Of a stretch of 64,000 nt of DNA, positions 8,762 through 16,661 are shown piece after piece (the first letter of the stretch is position 1; each line of letters begins with the position of its first letter). A program made the translations under genes and the position numbers. This stretch comes from CAVZTX01 sp963778375. Its GTDB lineage: Bacteria > Chloroflexota > Ktedonobacteria > Ktedonobacterales > Ktedonobacteraceae. The stretch covers positions 192,736 to 256,735 of the forward strand of contig CAVZTX010000006.1 in NCBI GenBank assembly GCA_963778375.1, in the 5' to 3' direction. The notes under the pieces were generated by a model. It saw only the letters and a program-made list of their open reading frames with translations, was not told the origin of the DNA and made no database searches.

Positions 8762-9505
8762 ATGATTTCGGTACGTCGTGCATTCGTCTTTCTGCTGCTT
8801 TGCCTGGCGAGTGCGCTCTTGATTACCAGTTGCTCGCTGCCGTGGCAGCATACGAGCGCGGCTTCTGCCAGTAGCGCGGGACCAAAACCGACGGTGCAGC
8901 AGTTGATCGCTACTGTACAGAAAAACTTCCGTTCGGTCAGGTCGTTTCATGTGGTGATGCAGACGCAGAATTTAGGCAGTGCGACATTGAGCCAGGTGCA
9001 GATCCGCAGCGCGAACGGCGATATCATTATGCCAGATAAGATCAAGGCGCAGGCGAATGTTGTGCTTTCGGGGCAGACGGTGATTGTGAACCTGATTAGT
9101 ATCGGCGATACGCAGTATATTACGGACCCGATTACGGGGCAGTGGCGCACGATTAAAGGGGTGCTTGATCCTCGCACCCTGACAAATCCTGACACCGGCA
9201 TTATTTCGTTGGTCGGGAAACTGCAGAATTTGACCGGGCCGACCGATGATGTGGTCGGGGGCGTGCCGTGCTGGCGGATTTCGGGTCAGCTTGATGCGAA
9301 ATATATTGCGTTTTTCACTGGTGGAGGCGTTCCGGCGGGTACGATGTTGCAGACAAGTGGCTGCGTTGGGAAGGCCGATGGACTACCCTATCAACTGAGT
9401 GTGACGGGTCAGGCGGCTCCCGGTGATACGCCGCAGACGGTGCGCTCGTTTAACGTTTCCAATTACAATGAACAGGTGAGTATTACGGCTCCGCAAGTGC
9501 CATAA
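8762..9505 (+). CDS. LppX/LprG-like lipoprotein
   Basis: A 247-residue exported lipoprotein. The signal peptide ends in the lipobox ITSC, giving a lipidated Cys, followed by a Ser/Ala-rich spacer. The body contains TVQQLIATVQKNFRSVRSFH, an ordered series of beta strands and a DDVVGGVPCWRISGQLD segment typical of the LppX_LprAFG fold, which binds lipids in a hydrophobic cavity. The start at 8762 is chosen because GGGGAGG stands 7 nt upstream and the true signal peptide begins there. Function in this organism is unknown; lipid carriage or sensing is likely. Confidence 0.75.
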   Translation: MISVRRAFVFLLLCLASALLITSCSLPWQHTSAASASSAGPKPTVQQLIATVQKNFRSVRSFHVVMQTQNLGSATLSQVQIRSANGDIIMPDKIKAQANVVLSGQTVIVNLISIGDTQYITDPITGQWRTIKGVLDPRTLTNPDTGIISLVGKLQNLTGPTDDVVGGVPCWRISGQLDAKYIAFFTGGGVPAGTMLQTSGCVGKADGLPYQLSVTGQAAPGDTPQTVRSFNVSNYNEQVSITAPQVP

Positions 9506-9511
9506 ATGCCT

Positions 9512-9531
9512 GGCGACCGCAAGGGATCGCC
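9512..9531. repeat. Palindromic repeat copy in the LppX-exporter gap
   Basis: GGCGACCGCAAGGGATCGCC followed by a CTACATTT flank. This is the same core as the in-frame copies at 9874 and 20778 (GACCGCAAGGGATTGCC then CCTACATT), here in non-coding sequence just after a stop codon. Confidence 0.65.
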
Positions 9532-9728
9532 ACTACATTTCCCCATTATGTGAAGGTGGTTAGAGCACTAGGGATAGTTTGGTTTTGTTAAGGGCAGATA
9601 GCGCGCCCTTGAATATATTCGATTGAGGTTTCTGTATGGCGGGCACTCGTAACGGGTGCCTATGCAAGTTATTCATATCTATTCATCATTTTTGTATTAT
9701 CCGTCTTTTATTTGTCGCGGAGGGTAGA

Positions 9729-12599
9729 TTGTACACATTGGAAGACGACCAGGATACATCCGCACGCCTGCGTAAACGTGATTTTGCATCTGCGCCGGAG
9801 CCGGGGCAGTTCGCACAGCCACCGGCATTTTCTCTCGACCCAGGAGATGATGGGATGACGCCAACGCAAGGGCAGGAAGTCCCCCAGACTTCCCGACCGC
9901 AAGGGATTGCCCCTACATTTCTTGCACAGCGATTTTCGCCACAACAAATAACAAGCTCGTTAAAGAAGCTGACGACGCCGAGCCGGGCAAATACAGCGGT
10001 CACCGCTAGCGGGAAGCGTGCGGCGGTTGCGGCGCTGACGATTGCCTGTATCGGCGTCTTTTTCACGGCGCTTGACCAGACGGTGGTGGTGACGGCGCTG
10101 CCACAGATTATTACCGATCTGCAAATACCGTTCACGCAGCTTGACCACGCGGCATGGATCATCAGCGCATATCTACTGGGCTTTATCATTGCGATGCCGC
10201 TGATGGGGCGCGTCTCGGATATCTATGGGCGACGACGCATCTTTTTGCTGTGCTTGAGCATCTTTGGGGTTGGTTCGATCTTCTGCGGCCTGGCTCCGCT
10301 GCTTGGGCAAACGTGGGATCTCGGGTTTTTGAGCGCGCTGCATATCGATACGTCCTCGCCGGGCTTGATCTGGTTGATTGCGGCGCGTTTCATCCAGGCG
10401 ATCGGCGGTGGCGCGGTCGTGCCGGTGGCGATGGCGATTGTGAGTGATTTCTATGGGCTGGGACGGCGCGCTCTGGCGCTGGGGATTATCGGCGCGGTGA
10501 CGGAGGCGGGCGGCGTGTGCGGCCCATTGTATGGCGCGCTGATCGTGCAGCATTTCGGCTGGCAGGTTATTTTCTACCTGAATGTTCCGATTGTGCTTGG
10601 ACTGATGATCGCGGCGTGGTTCTTTATTCCCAAAGGCACGCACCTGCGCGAGGGCATTGATTGGATTGGGGCAATTCTGCTCGGCCTGGCCCTGACGTGT
10701 CTGAGCCTTGGGTTGGCGCAGCAGGGAACCGACCTTGGCCCTCCAACTCCCAACAGTCCAACGGCGCAAAATAATCCGCTTTCATTGGCCCTGGCGTTCG
10801 TCTTCTTGATTGCTTTCGTGCTGGTTGAACGCAGAGTGCGCTGGCCTGTGATTGACCTCTCACTCTTTAAGCGCCTGCATTTCAGCGCGACGTCGATTGT
10901 GAGCCTGCTGGTGGGCGCGGCGCTGATCATCGCGATGGCGGATATTCCGATCTTTGTGGATACCGTGCTGCAGCGTTCGGTGCTGGATAGCGGGCTTGCA
11001 CTGCTACGCATGACGGCGCTGATCCCGATTGGTGCGTTGCTGGGCGGCTGGTTATGTAGTCGCATTTCGTGTCGCTTTACGGCGGTGCTTGGGCTGATCT
11101 TTACGGCGGCGGGTTTCTATCTGATGAGCCGCTGGCCCGTGAACGTGAATTGGAACCAGATTACGATCAGTACGGTGACGGCTGGCCTGGGCTTCGGCCT
11201 GGTGATTGCTCCTATCGGGACGACGGCAATTAATGCAGTAAGAGCTAGACAGGCTGGTATGGGTTCGGCGATTGTGACTTCCTTGCGTATGGTTGGCATG
11301 ATGCTGGGTTTGGCGGCGCTGACGTCGTGGGCGTTGAGTTACTTTAAGCAATTGGCCTCACAGTATCGCTCGCTTCCGGCATCGGCATCGGCGGCCCAGT
11401 TTGCACAGTGGTCGCAGGGATATGCACATCACCTGATTCTGGCGGGCCATACGGTGTATAGCGCGGTCTTCTTTCTGTCGATGGTGCTGTGCCTGATTGC
11501 TATTGTGCCTGCTATTTTCCTGTGGGGCAGCAAATTGCCGACCGGAGAGGATGCTGAGGCGGACGGTCGAGATGTTTCGGAGGATGATACGGCTCCTATT
11601 GTGTCGCCCGACGCTGTTGAAGAGGATGCAGGACACCAGGCAAGCGAGGCCCCACTTCCACCTCCAGCCGCCCCTGCCTCTACAACAGGTGCTCCAGATT
11701 CCATTGATCCGACTGAGTTGGATACTGGGTCTATTCCAAGTTCTGTGCCATTGGCGGATACGACCGGTCAGGCACAAGGCACTGTCCCTGCATTTTTGGC
11801 AGCAGATGCTATTCTGGATGATACGAGCCTGGCACCCCCGCCTGTTCCACCGACATTTGATAGTGGTGATGGTGGAGGTCGGAGTGGGAAGAGTCCGAGG
11901 GATAGGCGACGCCTGGTGATTGCGATTATCGGGATCGCGATTGTACTGATGTTGGTGCTGGCGGGGGTGTTCGCGGCCCTTCTTTGGCAATCACCGAGTT
12001 CTAATAGTCAGACACATACGGGAGTGCCGGGGGCAGGTGCGACGGATACGCCGACGGCGACTCCTATCGCAGGGCCACGGATGATCCAGCTTGCGTTGGA
12101 TGCTGGTGCGCTGACTTCGCTCTTTGTCTCACAGCTTGGGCTTCAGCAGGGGACGCTGACGGATATGAGGGTGGTACCAGTGCCGAATGATGGGCTGGTG
12201 CTGAGTTTGAACCTGCACATCGATGCAAATGGCATTCATCGCGTGCTGCCGATCGAAATTGATGGGACGCTTGGCGTTGACAGCCAGCAGAATATCCAGT
12301 TGCACGTGCTCCATCTGAAACGTGATGGGATCGATGCTGGTCCGACTGCGGCGGCGAATATGCAGTCGGCGCTGAATTCACTCTTGCTGACTTCGCTGAT
12401 GCCTTCCTTGCGCGGTCAGTTGAAGAATGTGAAGTTTGTTTCTGTGCATACCAGTAGTTCGATTGGATGTGCCGGTGGTGCGGAGATGCTGGTGCTGCTG
12501 ATCCAGGCTCCGCCGATCCAGGGGATTGCTGCGCAGCCGACGCCGACGGCATTTTGTTTTAAGGGTCCGATCGATATCAATAAGCTGCTGCCGCAGTAA
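9729..12599 (+). CDS. DHA2-type MFS multidrug exporter fused to an extra C-terminal extracytoplasmic domain
   Basis: The first two thirds are a 14-helix drug:H+ antiporter of the EmrB/QacA type, with ALDQTVVVTALPQI in helix 1 and GRVSDIYGRRR in the first cytoplasmic loop. An acidic Ser/Pro-rich linker then leads to an added transmembrane helix (VIAIIGIAIVLMLVLAGVF) and a soluble domain of about 165 residues with no family I recognise. TTG at 9729 behind GGAGGG is preferred to ATG 9636, whose extra 31 codons overlap a repeat-like sequence. Residues about 49-63 come from an in-frame palindromic repeat. A secreted-protein gene follows 17 nt later. Substrate is unknown. Confidence 0.85.
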   Translation: MYTLEDDQDTSARLRKRDFASAPEPGQFAQPPAFSLDPGDDGMTPTQGQEVPQTSRPQGIAPTFLAQRFSPQQITSSLKKLTTPSRANTAVTASGKRAAVAALTIACIGVFFTALDQTVVVTALPQIITDLQIPFTQLDHAAWIISAYLLGFIIAMPLMGRVSDIYGRRRIFLLCLSIFGVGSIFCGLAPLLGQTWDLGFLSALHIDTSSPGLIWLIAARFIQAIGGGAVVPVAMAIVSDFYGLGRRALALGIIGAVTEAGGVCGPLYGALIVQHFGWQVIFYLNVPIVLGLMIAAWFFIPKGTHLREGIDWIGAILLGLALTCLSLGLAQQGTDLGPPTPNSPTAQNNPLSLALAFVFLIAFVLVERRVRWPVIDLSLFKRLHFSATSIVSLLVGAALIIAMADIPIFVDTVLQRSVLDSGLALLRMTALIPIGALLGGWLCSRISCRFTAVLGLIFTAAGFYLMSRWPVNVNWNQITISTVTAGLGFGLVIAPIGTTAINAVRARQAGMGSAIVTSLRMVGMMLGLAALTSWALSYFKQLASQYRSLPASASAAQFAQWSQGYAHHLILAGHTVYSAVFFLSMVLCLIAIVPAIFLWGSKLPTGEDAEADGRDVSEDDTAPIVSPDAVEEDAGHQASEAPLPPPAAPASTTGAPDSIDPTELDTGSIPSSVPLADTTGQAQGTVPAFLAADAILDDTSLAPPPVPPTFDSGDGGGRSGKSPRDRRRLVIAIIGIAIVLMLVLAGVFAALLWQSPSSNSQTHTGVPGAGATDTPTATPIAGPRMIQLALDAGALTSLFVSQLGLQQGTLTDMRVVPVPNDGLVLSLNLHIDANGIHRVLPIEIDGTLGVDSQQNIQLHVLHLKRDGIDAGPTAAANMQSALNSLLLTSLMPSLRGQLKNVKFVSVHTSSSIGCAGGAEMLVLLIQAPPIQGIAAQPTPTAFCFKGPIDINKLLPQ
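9874..9918. repeat. Palindromic repeat, in-frame copy inside the exporter gene
   Basis: About 45 bp made of two hairpins: AGGAAGTCCCCCAGACTTCC, then GACCGCAAGGGATTGCCCC, then TACATT. Its reverse complement matches 20778-20821 inside lon with only two or three differences. In this gene it is read as QEVPQTSRPQGIAPT. The two host proteins are unrelated, so it is a mobile or copied sequence, not a conserved protein motif. Confidence 0.85.
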
Positions 12600-12616
12600 T
12601 AGAGGAGGATGAAACG

Positions 12617-13915
12617 ATGAGATACAGATGGTATAGGGTACCCGCAAAGGGCACCCCTACAGTACAGGTACTACCTTTCGATCCTGCTGATGCGGCCTTC
12701 ATCGCCCCCCAGGCGCGGCTGCGTAAACACGAGGGTGTTGTTGCAGGGTCGCATTTCAAGCTGGGGGGATTCCTGCTGCTGGCGGCGGTTCTGCTGGTGA
12801 TGCAGTGTATGATGCCGGTAGGGGCGATTGGTACGGCGCGGGCGCAGCAGGCGGGGGCTTCGCGCATGCAACGAGCGCAAAGTACGACGTCGGTGAATGC
12901 GACGATTTATCTGGCGACGGATTACCTTGCGTCGATGTTTCAAAGTCATATCGCGGCGGATGTGCCGGGTACGTTCAATGCTGATATTATGCAGATGGTG
13001 AGCAGGTTGCCGAAGCAGGATCAGGGCTGGGCGCTGACGATGGCGGAGACGATTCTTCAGCCATCGGCGACGCTGGAGGGCCTGACGCCGCAGGCGGGGG
13101 GATTGGATATGGCGTTGCGCCTGAGCCTCTATCCGGGCGATCCGAAGCCGATCGATTCTGATACGTTGATTAGCTTCGGTGTGCTGGATTCGTCGACGGT
13201 GCAGGTGAGCGCGCAGCCTGTGAATGGGAGTCCGGAGATTGTGAGCCCTGGTCCGTTGTCAACGTTCCAGATTCCGATTGGGCAACTGAATACAATTAAG
13301 AGTACGCCTGGCTGTGGAAGTTCGGCGCTGGCGTTGAATATGCAGTTTCCGGTGGCGCTCGGGTCGGCGCAGGGGCAGGTTCAGCGTCAGTATTTGACGG
13401 CGAATGTGGGGGATGCGTGGAATGAGGCACATTCGAGAGCGGTGGCGGGACGATCTGAGGGGACGAGTGTTGCGGCGAGTGCGCCCAATGCATTTATTGA
13501 GATTCCGGCTTCGTCGCTGGCGGCGATGGGGAGCAGTATTGGGAGTATGCCGGTGGGCAATGGGATGACGGCGCAGAATATTCGGCTTGGTGTGAGCGGG
13601 AGTGATTTGACGATTACGTCGGATATCTATTGGAGTGGTATTGGGCTTGGAACGGCGGTGACGACGGTGGCTCCGATGGCTTCACATGGGAATATTGTGG
13701 TGCATGTGATCAGTACGTCGTTTACGCTGTTGTGGATGACGTTTCCGATGAATAGTTATAATGCTCAGATTGAGCAGACGCTGAATGCGAAGTTAGGCAA
13801 TGCGCTGGCGGGGAAGTTCGCTGTGTCGGCGGCGGGTATTGGGCCGATGCAGGGGTTGCCGTGTGTGGCTGGTAATAGTTTGGTGCTGGTGGGGTCGGCG
13901 AATATTGGGGGGTGA
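12617..13915 (+). CDS. Membrane-anchored or secreted protein of unknown function, partner of the MFS fusion
   Basis: A 432-residue protein. About 50 N-terminal residues precede a hydrophobic segment (GGFLLLAAVLLVMQCMMPVGA) ending near ARAQQ that looks like a signal anchor or signal peptide. The remainder is beta-rich, Ser/Thr/Gly-rich and extracytoplasmic. GGAGGATGAAACG gives a strong ribosome site for ATG 12617, 17 nt after the exporter stop, so the two are co-translated. The first 45 codons are partly built from palindromic repeat DNA. No family is recognised. Like the exporter tail it contains an ATIYLATDYLASMFQSHI-type opening, so a related fold is possible. Confidence 0.75.
   Translation: MRYRWYRVPAKGTPTVQVLPFDPADAAFIAPQARLRKHEGVVAGSHFKLGGFLLLAAVLLVMQCMMPVGAIGTARAQQAGASRMQRAQSTTSVNATIYLATDYLASMFQSHIAADVPGTFNADIMQMVSRLPKQDQGWALTMAETILQPSATLEGLTPQAGGLDMALRLSLYPGDPKPIDSDTLISFGVLDSSTVQVSAQPVNGSPEIVSPGPLSTFQIPIGQLNTIKSTPGCGSSALALNMQFPVALGSAQGQVQRQYLTANVGDAWNEAHSRAVAGRSEGTSVAASAPNAFIEIPASSLAAMGSSIGSMPVGNGMTAQNIRLGVSGSDLTITSDIYWSGIGLGTAVTTVAPMASHGNIVVHVISTSFTLLWMTFPMNSYNAQIEQTLNAKLGNALAGKFAVSAAGIGPMQGLPCVAGNSLVLVGSANIGG
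12636..12760. repeat. Composite palindromic repeat at the start of the 12617 gene
   Basis: GGGTACCCGCAAAGGGCACC plus CCTACAG, then GTACTACCTTTCGATCCTGC, and further on GTTGCAGGGTCGCATTTCAA. The last two blocks recur in the same order in the intergenic element at 34017-34110. Here they are translated as the N-terminal tail of the secreted protein. Confidence 0.6.
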
Positions 13916-13953
13916 TCTGGGTAGCGTAATCGTGCTACTTCAAATGTGAGATA

Positions 13954-13983
13954 GGGCATCCTTCGGGGTGCTCTGATTTTTTT
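13954..13983 (+). terminator. Intrinsic terminator of the exporter operon
   Basis: GGGCATCC and GGGTGCTC form an 8-bp stem (with two G-T pairs) closed by a TTCG tetraloop and followed by TGATTTTTTT. It is a textbook Rho-independent terminator 38 nt after the stop codon. Confidence 0.9.
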
Positions 13984-14097
13984 GTTGTGTTTTCGCTGCC
14001 CGCTTCCTATTTTGCCTATTGCTTTTTAGGACATCTTCCTCTAGTGTGCATGCATTAATTTCATAGGTTTGTCCATTGAAGGGAGATGTGCCTAGAT

Positions 14098-14835
14098 ATG
14101 CCTACTCTTGAAAAAAGGAGCGACACGGTTGTGTCCTTTCCCCAAAAATTGGAATACCATGCGACGGTGCATGATTTGCCGAGTGAGGAACGTCCACGCG
14201 AGCGGCTGCGAAACTATGGGGCGCAGGCGCTTTCAAATGCTGAGCTGCTGGCGATTATTCTACGGACGGGGACGACGCGCGATAATGTGCTTGAATTGGC
14301 TGGTAAGCTGCTGGCGAAGTATGGCGGTTTGAGTGGGTTGATGCGGGCCGAGTTCGGCGAATTTTGTAATGAGTACGGTCTGGGTGAGGCGAAGGCGTCG
14401 CAACTGAAGGCGGCGCTGGAGATAGGTAGGCGGCTTGGGATGATGCAGGCGGATGAGAAGTATCAGATTAAGTCGCCGGCGGATGCGGCGAATCTGGTGA
14501 TGATGGAGATGACGTATTTGGATCATGAGCAGATGCGGATTCTGATTCTGGATACGAAGAATCAAGTGGTGGAGAATATTAGCCGGTATCGGGGGACGGT
14601 GAATAGTTCGGTGCTGCGTGCGGCTGAGGTGTTCCGTCCGGCGATTACGCGCAATTGTCCGGGGGTGATTATTTGTCATAATCATCCGAGTGGGGATCCG
14701 ACACCGTCGCCGGAGGATGTTGCGGTGACGGAGCAGTTGGTGCAGGCGGGGAAGGTGCTTGATATTGAGTTGGTGGATCATTTGGTGATTGGGAATCATC
14801 GGTTTGTGAGTTTGAAGGAGCGGTTGAGATGGTGA
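14098..14835 (+). CDS. radC: RadC-family JAB/MPN protein
   Basis: A 245-residue RadC homologue. An N-terminal UPF0758 helix-hairpin-helix region (RERLRNYGAQALSNAELLAI) is followed by the JAB/MPN metal-site motif HNHPSGDPTPSPED, as in all DUF2466/RadC proteins. The biochemical role is uncertain; the fold is a putative zinc-dependent isopeptidase or nuclease-associated domain. ATG 14098 is chosen because the in-frame ATG 14086 directly abuts its GGGAG site, leaving no spacing. Its 3' end overlaps the convergent nitric oxide synthase gene by about 40 nt. Confidence 0.9.
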   Translation: MPTLEKRSDTVVSFPQKLEYHATVHDLPSEERPRERLRNYGAQALSNAELLAIILRTGTTRDNVLELAGKLLAKYGGLSGLMRAEFGEFCNEYGLGEAKASQLKAALEIGRRLGMMQADEKYQIKSPADAANLVMMEMTYLDHEQMRILILDTKNQVVENISRYRGTVNSSVLRAAEVFRPAITRNCPGVIICHNHPSGDPTPSPEDVAVTEQLVQAGKVLDIELVDHLVIGNHRFVSLKERLRW

Positions 14836-15327
14836 GGGAGGAGATGAGGTGTATGGTTGAGGTGGAGCAGATGGCTGGTTGTGTGAGTGGGAGGGGAGAG
14901 GATGGGGCTGGCTGAGCCGGAGAGGGGTGGGACGATCCAGGGCCAGTGGGCGGGGACGGTGCGGCCCATGCGATGTTCTTGTTCGTCGTGGAGGAGGAAT
15001 TGGCGGGATGCGGTGTGGTGGTCGACGATGGTGACGTTGTGTTGCGCGAAGGAGGAGAGGACGGCGATGTTGAGTTCGACGAGGGCGCGGTCTTTCCAGA
15101 GGGTGCGGTCTGAGCGGGTGTCGAGGCCGATTTTTTGTGCGATGAGGGGGAGGAGGTTGTAACGGTTGGTGTCGGCGAGGTTGCGTGCGCCGATTTCGGT
15201 GCCCATGTACCAACCATTGAAGGGGGCGGCGGTGTAGGAGATGCCGCCGATTTCGAGGCACATGTTGGAGATGATGGGGAGGGCGTGCCATTTGAGGCCA
15301 AGCTCTGCGAACCAGTCGTAGTGTGGG

Positions 15328-15349
15328 CGGGAAGTCTGGGGGACTTCCT
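15328..15349. repeat. Palindromic repeat, in-frame copy 1 in nos
   Basis: A 22-bp hairpin (stem GGAAGTC/GACTTCC) identical to the first hairpin of the lon and exporter copies. It adds QEVPQTSRP between EVPLT and HYDWFAEL, a place where other nitric oxide synthases run straight through. Confidence 0.8.
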
Positions 15350-15562
15350 GGGTTAAGGGTACTTCGAGGATGGCGCCGGGTGGGAGTTCAAAGAGTTTCG
15401 GTGATTGGTGGGGCATGGAGATGACGAGGGGGAGGATGCCGAAAGGGGTGCCTGCTGCTGCGTGCCAGCCGAGGTGCTGGATGCGTTCGGTGAGTTCGTG
15501 GGGATCGCCAATGACCCTGCCATCACTTTGACGATAGCCGGCGTAGCGGATGAGCTGGGGGA

Positions 15563-15582
15563 ACCCTGTCTGGGGGACAGGT
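15563..15582. repeat. Palindromic repeat, in-frame copy 2 in nos
   Basis: ACCCTGTCTGGGGGACAGGT, a variant of the same hairpin. It adds about eight residues (LPVPQTGF) between IRIW and PQLIRYAGY, which are adjacent in other family members. Confidence 0.65.
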
Positions 15583-15859
15583 AACCAGATGCGAATGCCT
15601 AGTTGAGCGGGTGCTTGTGGGGCGAAGATGGTGATGGTTGAGCGGATCTTGCCGCCGCTGGTGGCGAAGCGGAGGTGTTCGACGAGGGCTGCGAAGATGT
15701 CTTCGGCGGTGTGGAGGTGGCGCATGTCACGGACGATGAGGGATTTCCAGTGGAGGCGACCGATGCAGCGTGTGTTGTTGCGCCAGGCGACTTGTGCGCC
15801 GTAGGCGAGTTCGTCATAGGTGTGCGAGTAGGTGCCGGTTTGGGCGATTTCGGCTTCGA

Positions 15860-15877
15860 CCTGGGTGAAGCGCCAGG
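15860..15877 (-). promoter_or_regulatory. Hairpin just after the nos TGA (SECIS-like, unproven)
   Basis: On the coding strand CCTGG pairs with CCAGG around an 8-nt loop starting CG, and the loop begins 19 nt after TGA. This meets the loose spacing and loop rules for bacterial SECIS elements, but short hairpins are common by chance. Confidence 0.25.
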
Positions 15878-16200
15878 GGTAGGTGTTGAGTCAGCCCATT
15901 TCATGATGGAAGAGGCGCAGGTAGGCTTCGGCTTCGAGGAGCAGCTCTTGAGGGTCGTCGATGGGGCGATGATGGTGGGTGTGGGCGGTGCCCGCAAGCT
16001 GTGTTGGTCGAGATGACATAGATTGATGCTCTTTCTAGTGTTGCTGTATGGTTCCACTAAAGGAAACGCTGCTCGGTCGTGTTGGTAACGCCTGTAGTAC
16101 CGTTATTTCAGGCGATGTGTATGTCACGTGGGGGAGTGTCCTGGGAGATGCAGCGGTGAATTGGGTGGTTTCGGCTCACATCGCTCAGAATGACAGGGGG

Positions 16201-16572
16201 TCAGAGCAGTTCGGCGATTTTGGCGAGGAGTTCGTCGATGTCGAAGGGTTTGGCGAGGAAGGCGTCGGCTCCAACGGCTTTGACGGAGTGTTGGGCGTTG
16301 GGGTGCGCTGAGATCATGAGGATGGGGATGTGGCGGGTGGTTTCCTGGCTCTTGAGTTTTTGGCAGATGAGGCGTCCGTCTTTGCCGGAGAGGAGGACGT
16401 CGAGGATGATCATGTCGGGTAGGTCGCCGTTGGTGTCGTGCAGATTTTCGGCGTATTCGGCCTTTTCAGTCGTGGTGACTTGGTAGTCGGCGTCTTCGAG
16501 GGTCAATTGGAGTGCGTCGAGGATGTCGGGGTCGTCATCGACGACGAGGATTTTTTTTGTATGGTTCTCCAT
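16201..16572 (-). CDS. Single-domain response regulator
   Basis: The protein is 123 residues and is only a receiver domain. The acidic pocket is VVDDDPD, the phospho-acceptor Asp is in MIILDVLLSGKDG, then a Ser/Thr-type switch residue in MISAH, and the conserved Lys in FLAKPF. No output domain is present, so it acts through protein contacts, as CheY or Spo0F do. ATG 16572 with AGGTG 6 nt upstream is preferred over the in-frame GTG at 16581. It lies between the kinase-fold gene and nos on the minus strand; no partner histidine kinase is adjacent. Confidence 0.9.
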   Translation of the reverse strand: MENHTKKILVVDDDPDILDALQLTLEDADYQVTTTEKAEYAENLHDTNGDLPDMIILDVLLSGKDGRLICQKLKSQETTRHIPILMISAHPNAQHSVKAVGADAFLAKPFDIDELLAKIAELL

Positions 16573-16661
16573 GACGTTCACCTGCTCTGCTCTTTTTGAG
16601 AGGTACTATAGCATATCCGACCTGTTTCACCAAGCTCAGCATGACGAAAGGGGTGCTTTGT

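Larger units (their letters stand above)
14796..16019 (-). pseudogene. nos: Bacterial nitric oxide synthase oxygenase, interrupted by one in-frame TGA
   Basis: The frame from ATG 16019 encodes the NOS oxygenase domain: the heme-ligand Cys in NNTRCIGRLHWKS near codon 85, GKIRSTITIF, PQLIRYAGY, the substrate and heme signature AAPFNGWYMGTEIGARNLAD, and TIVDHHTASRQF. These enzymes oxidise L-arginine to NO and citrulline using a general reductase. Codon 43 is TGA (15891-15893), between FHHEMG and LNTYPWR. The next usable start, near 15725, would lose the heme Cys. Two palindromic repeats add peptides in frame. The C-terminus diverges from the usual ending. Nonsense mutation, sequence error or recoding are all possible. 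It is the last gene of the minus-strand lon cluster. Confidence 0.85.

Noticed and set aside
14796..16019. Genome-wide reading of TGA as Trp to explain the nos and DsbA-like genes
   Set aside because: TGA ends many intact genes here (radC, scpB, DUF2851), and Trp would not fit the CxxC position of the DsbA-like gene.
15599..16057. 152-codon Ser/Pro/Thr-rich frame at the start of nos
   Set aside because: It is an out-of-frame reading of the nos N-terminal region; the conserved NOS residues are in the other frame.
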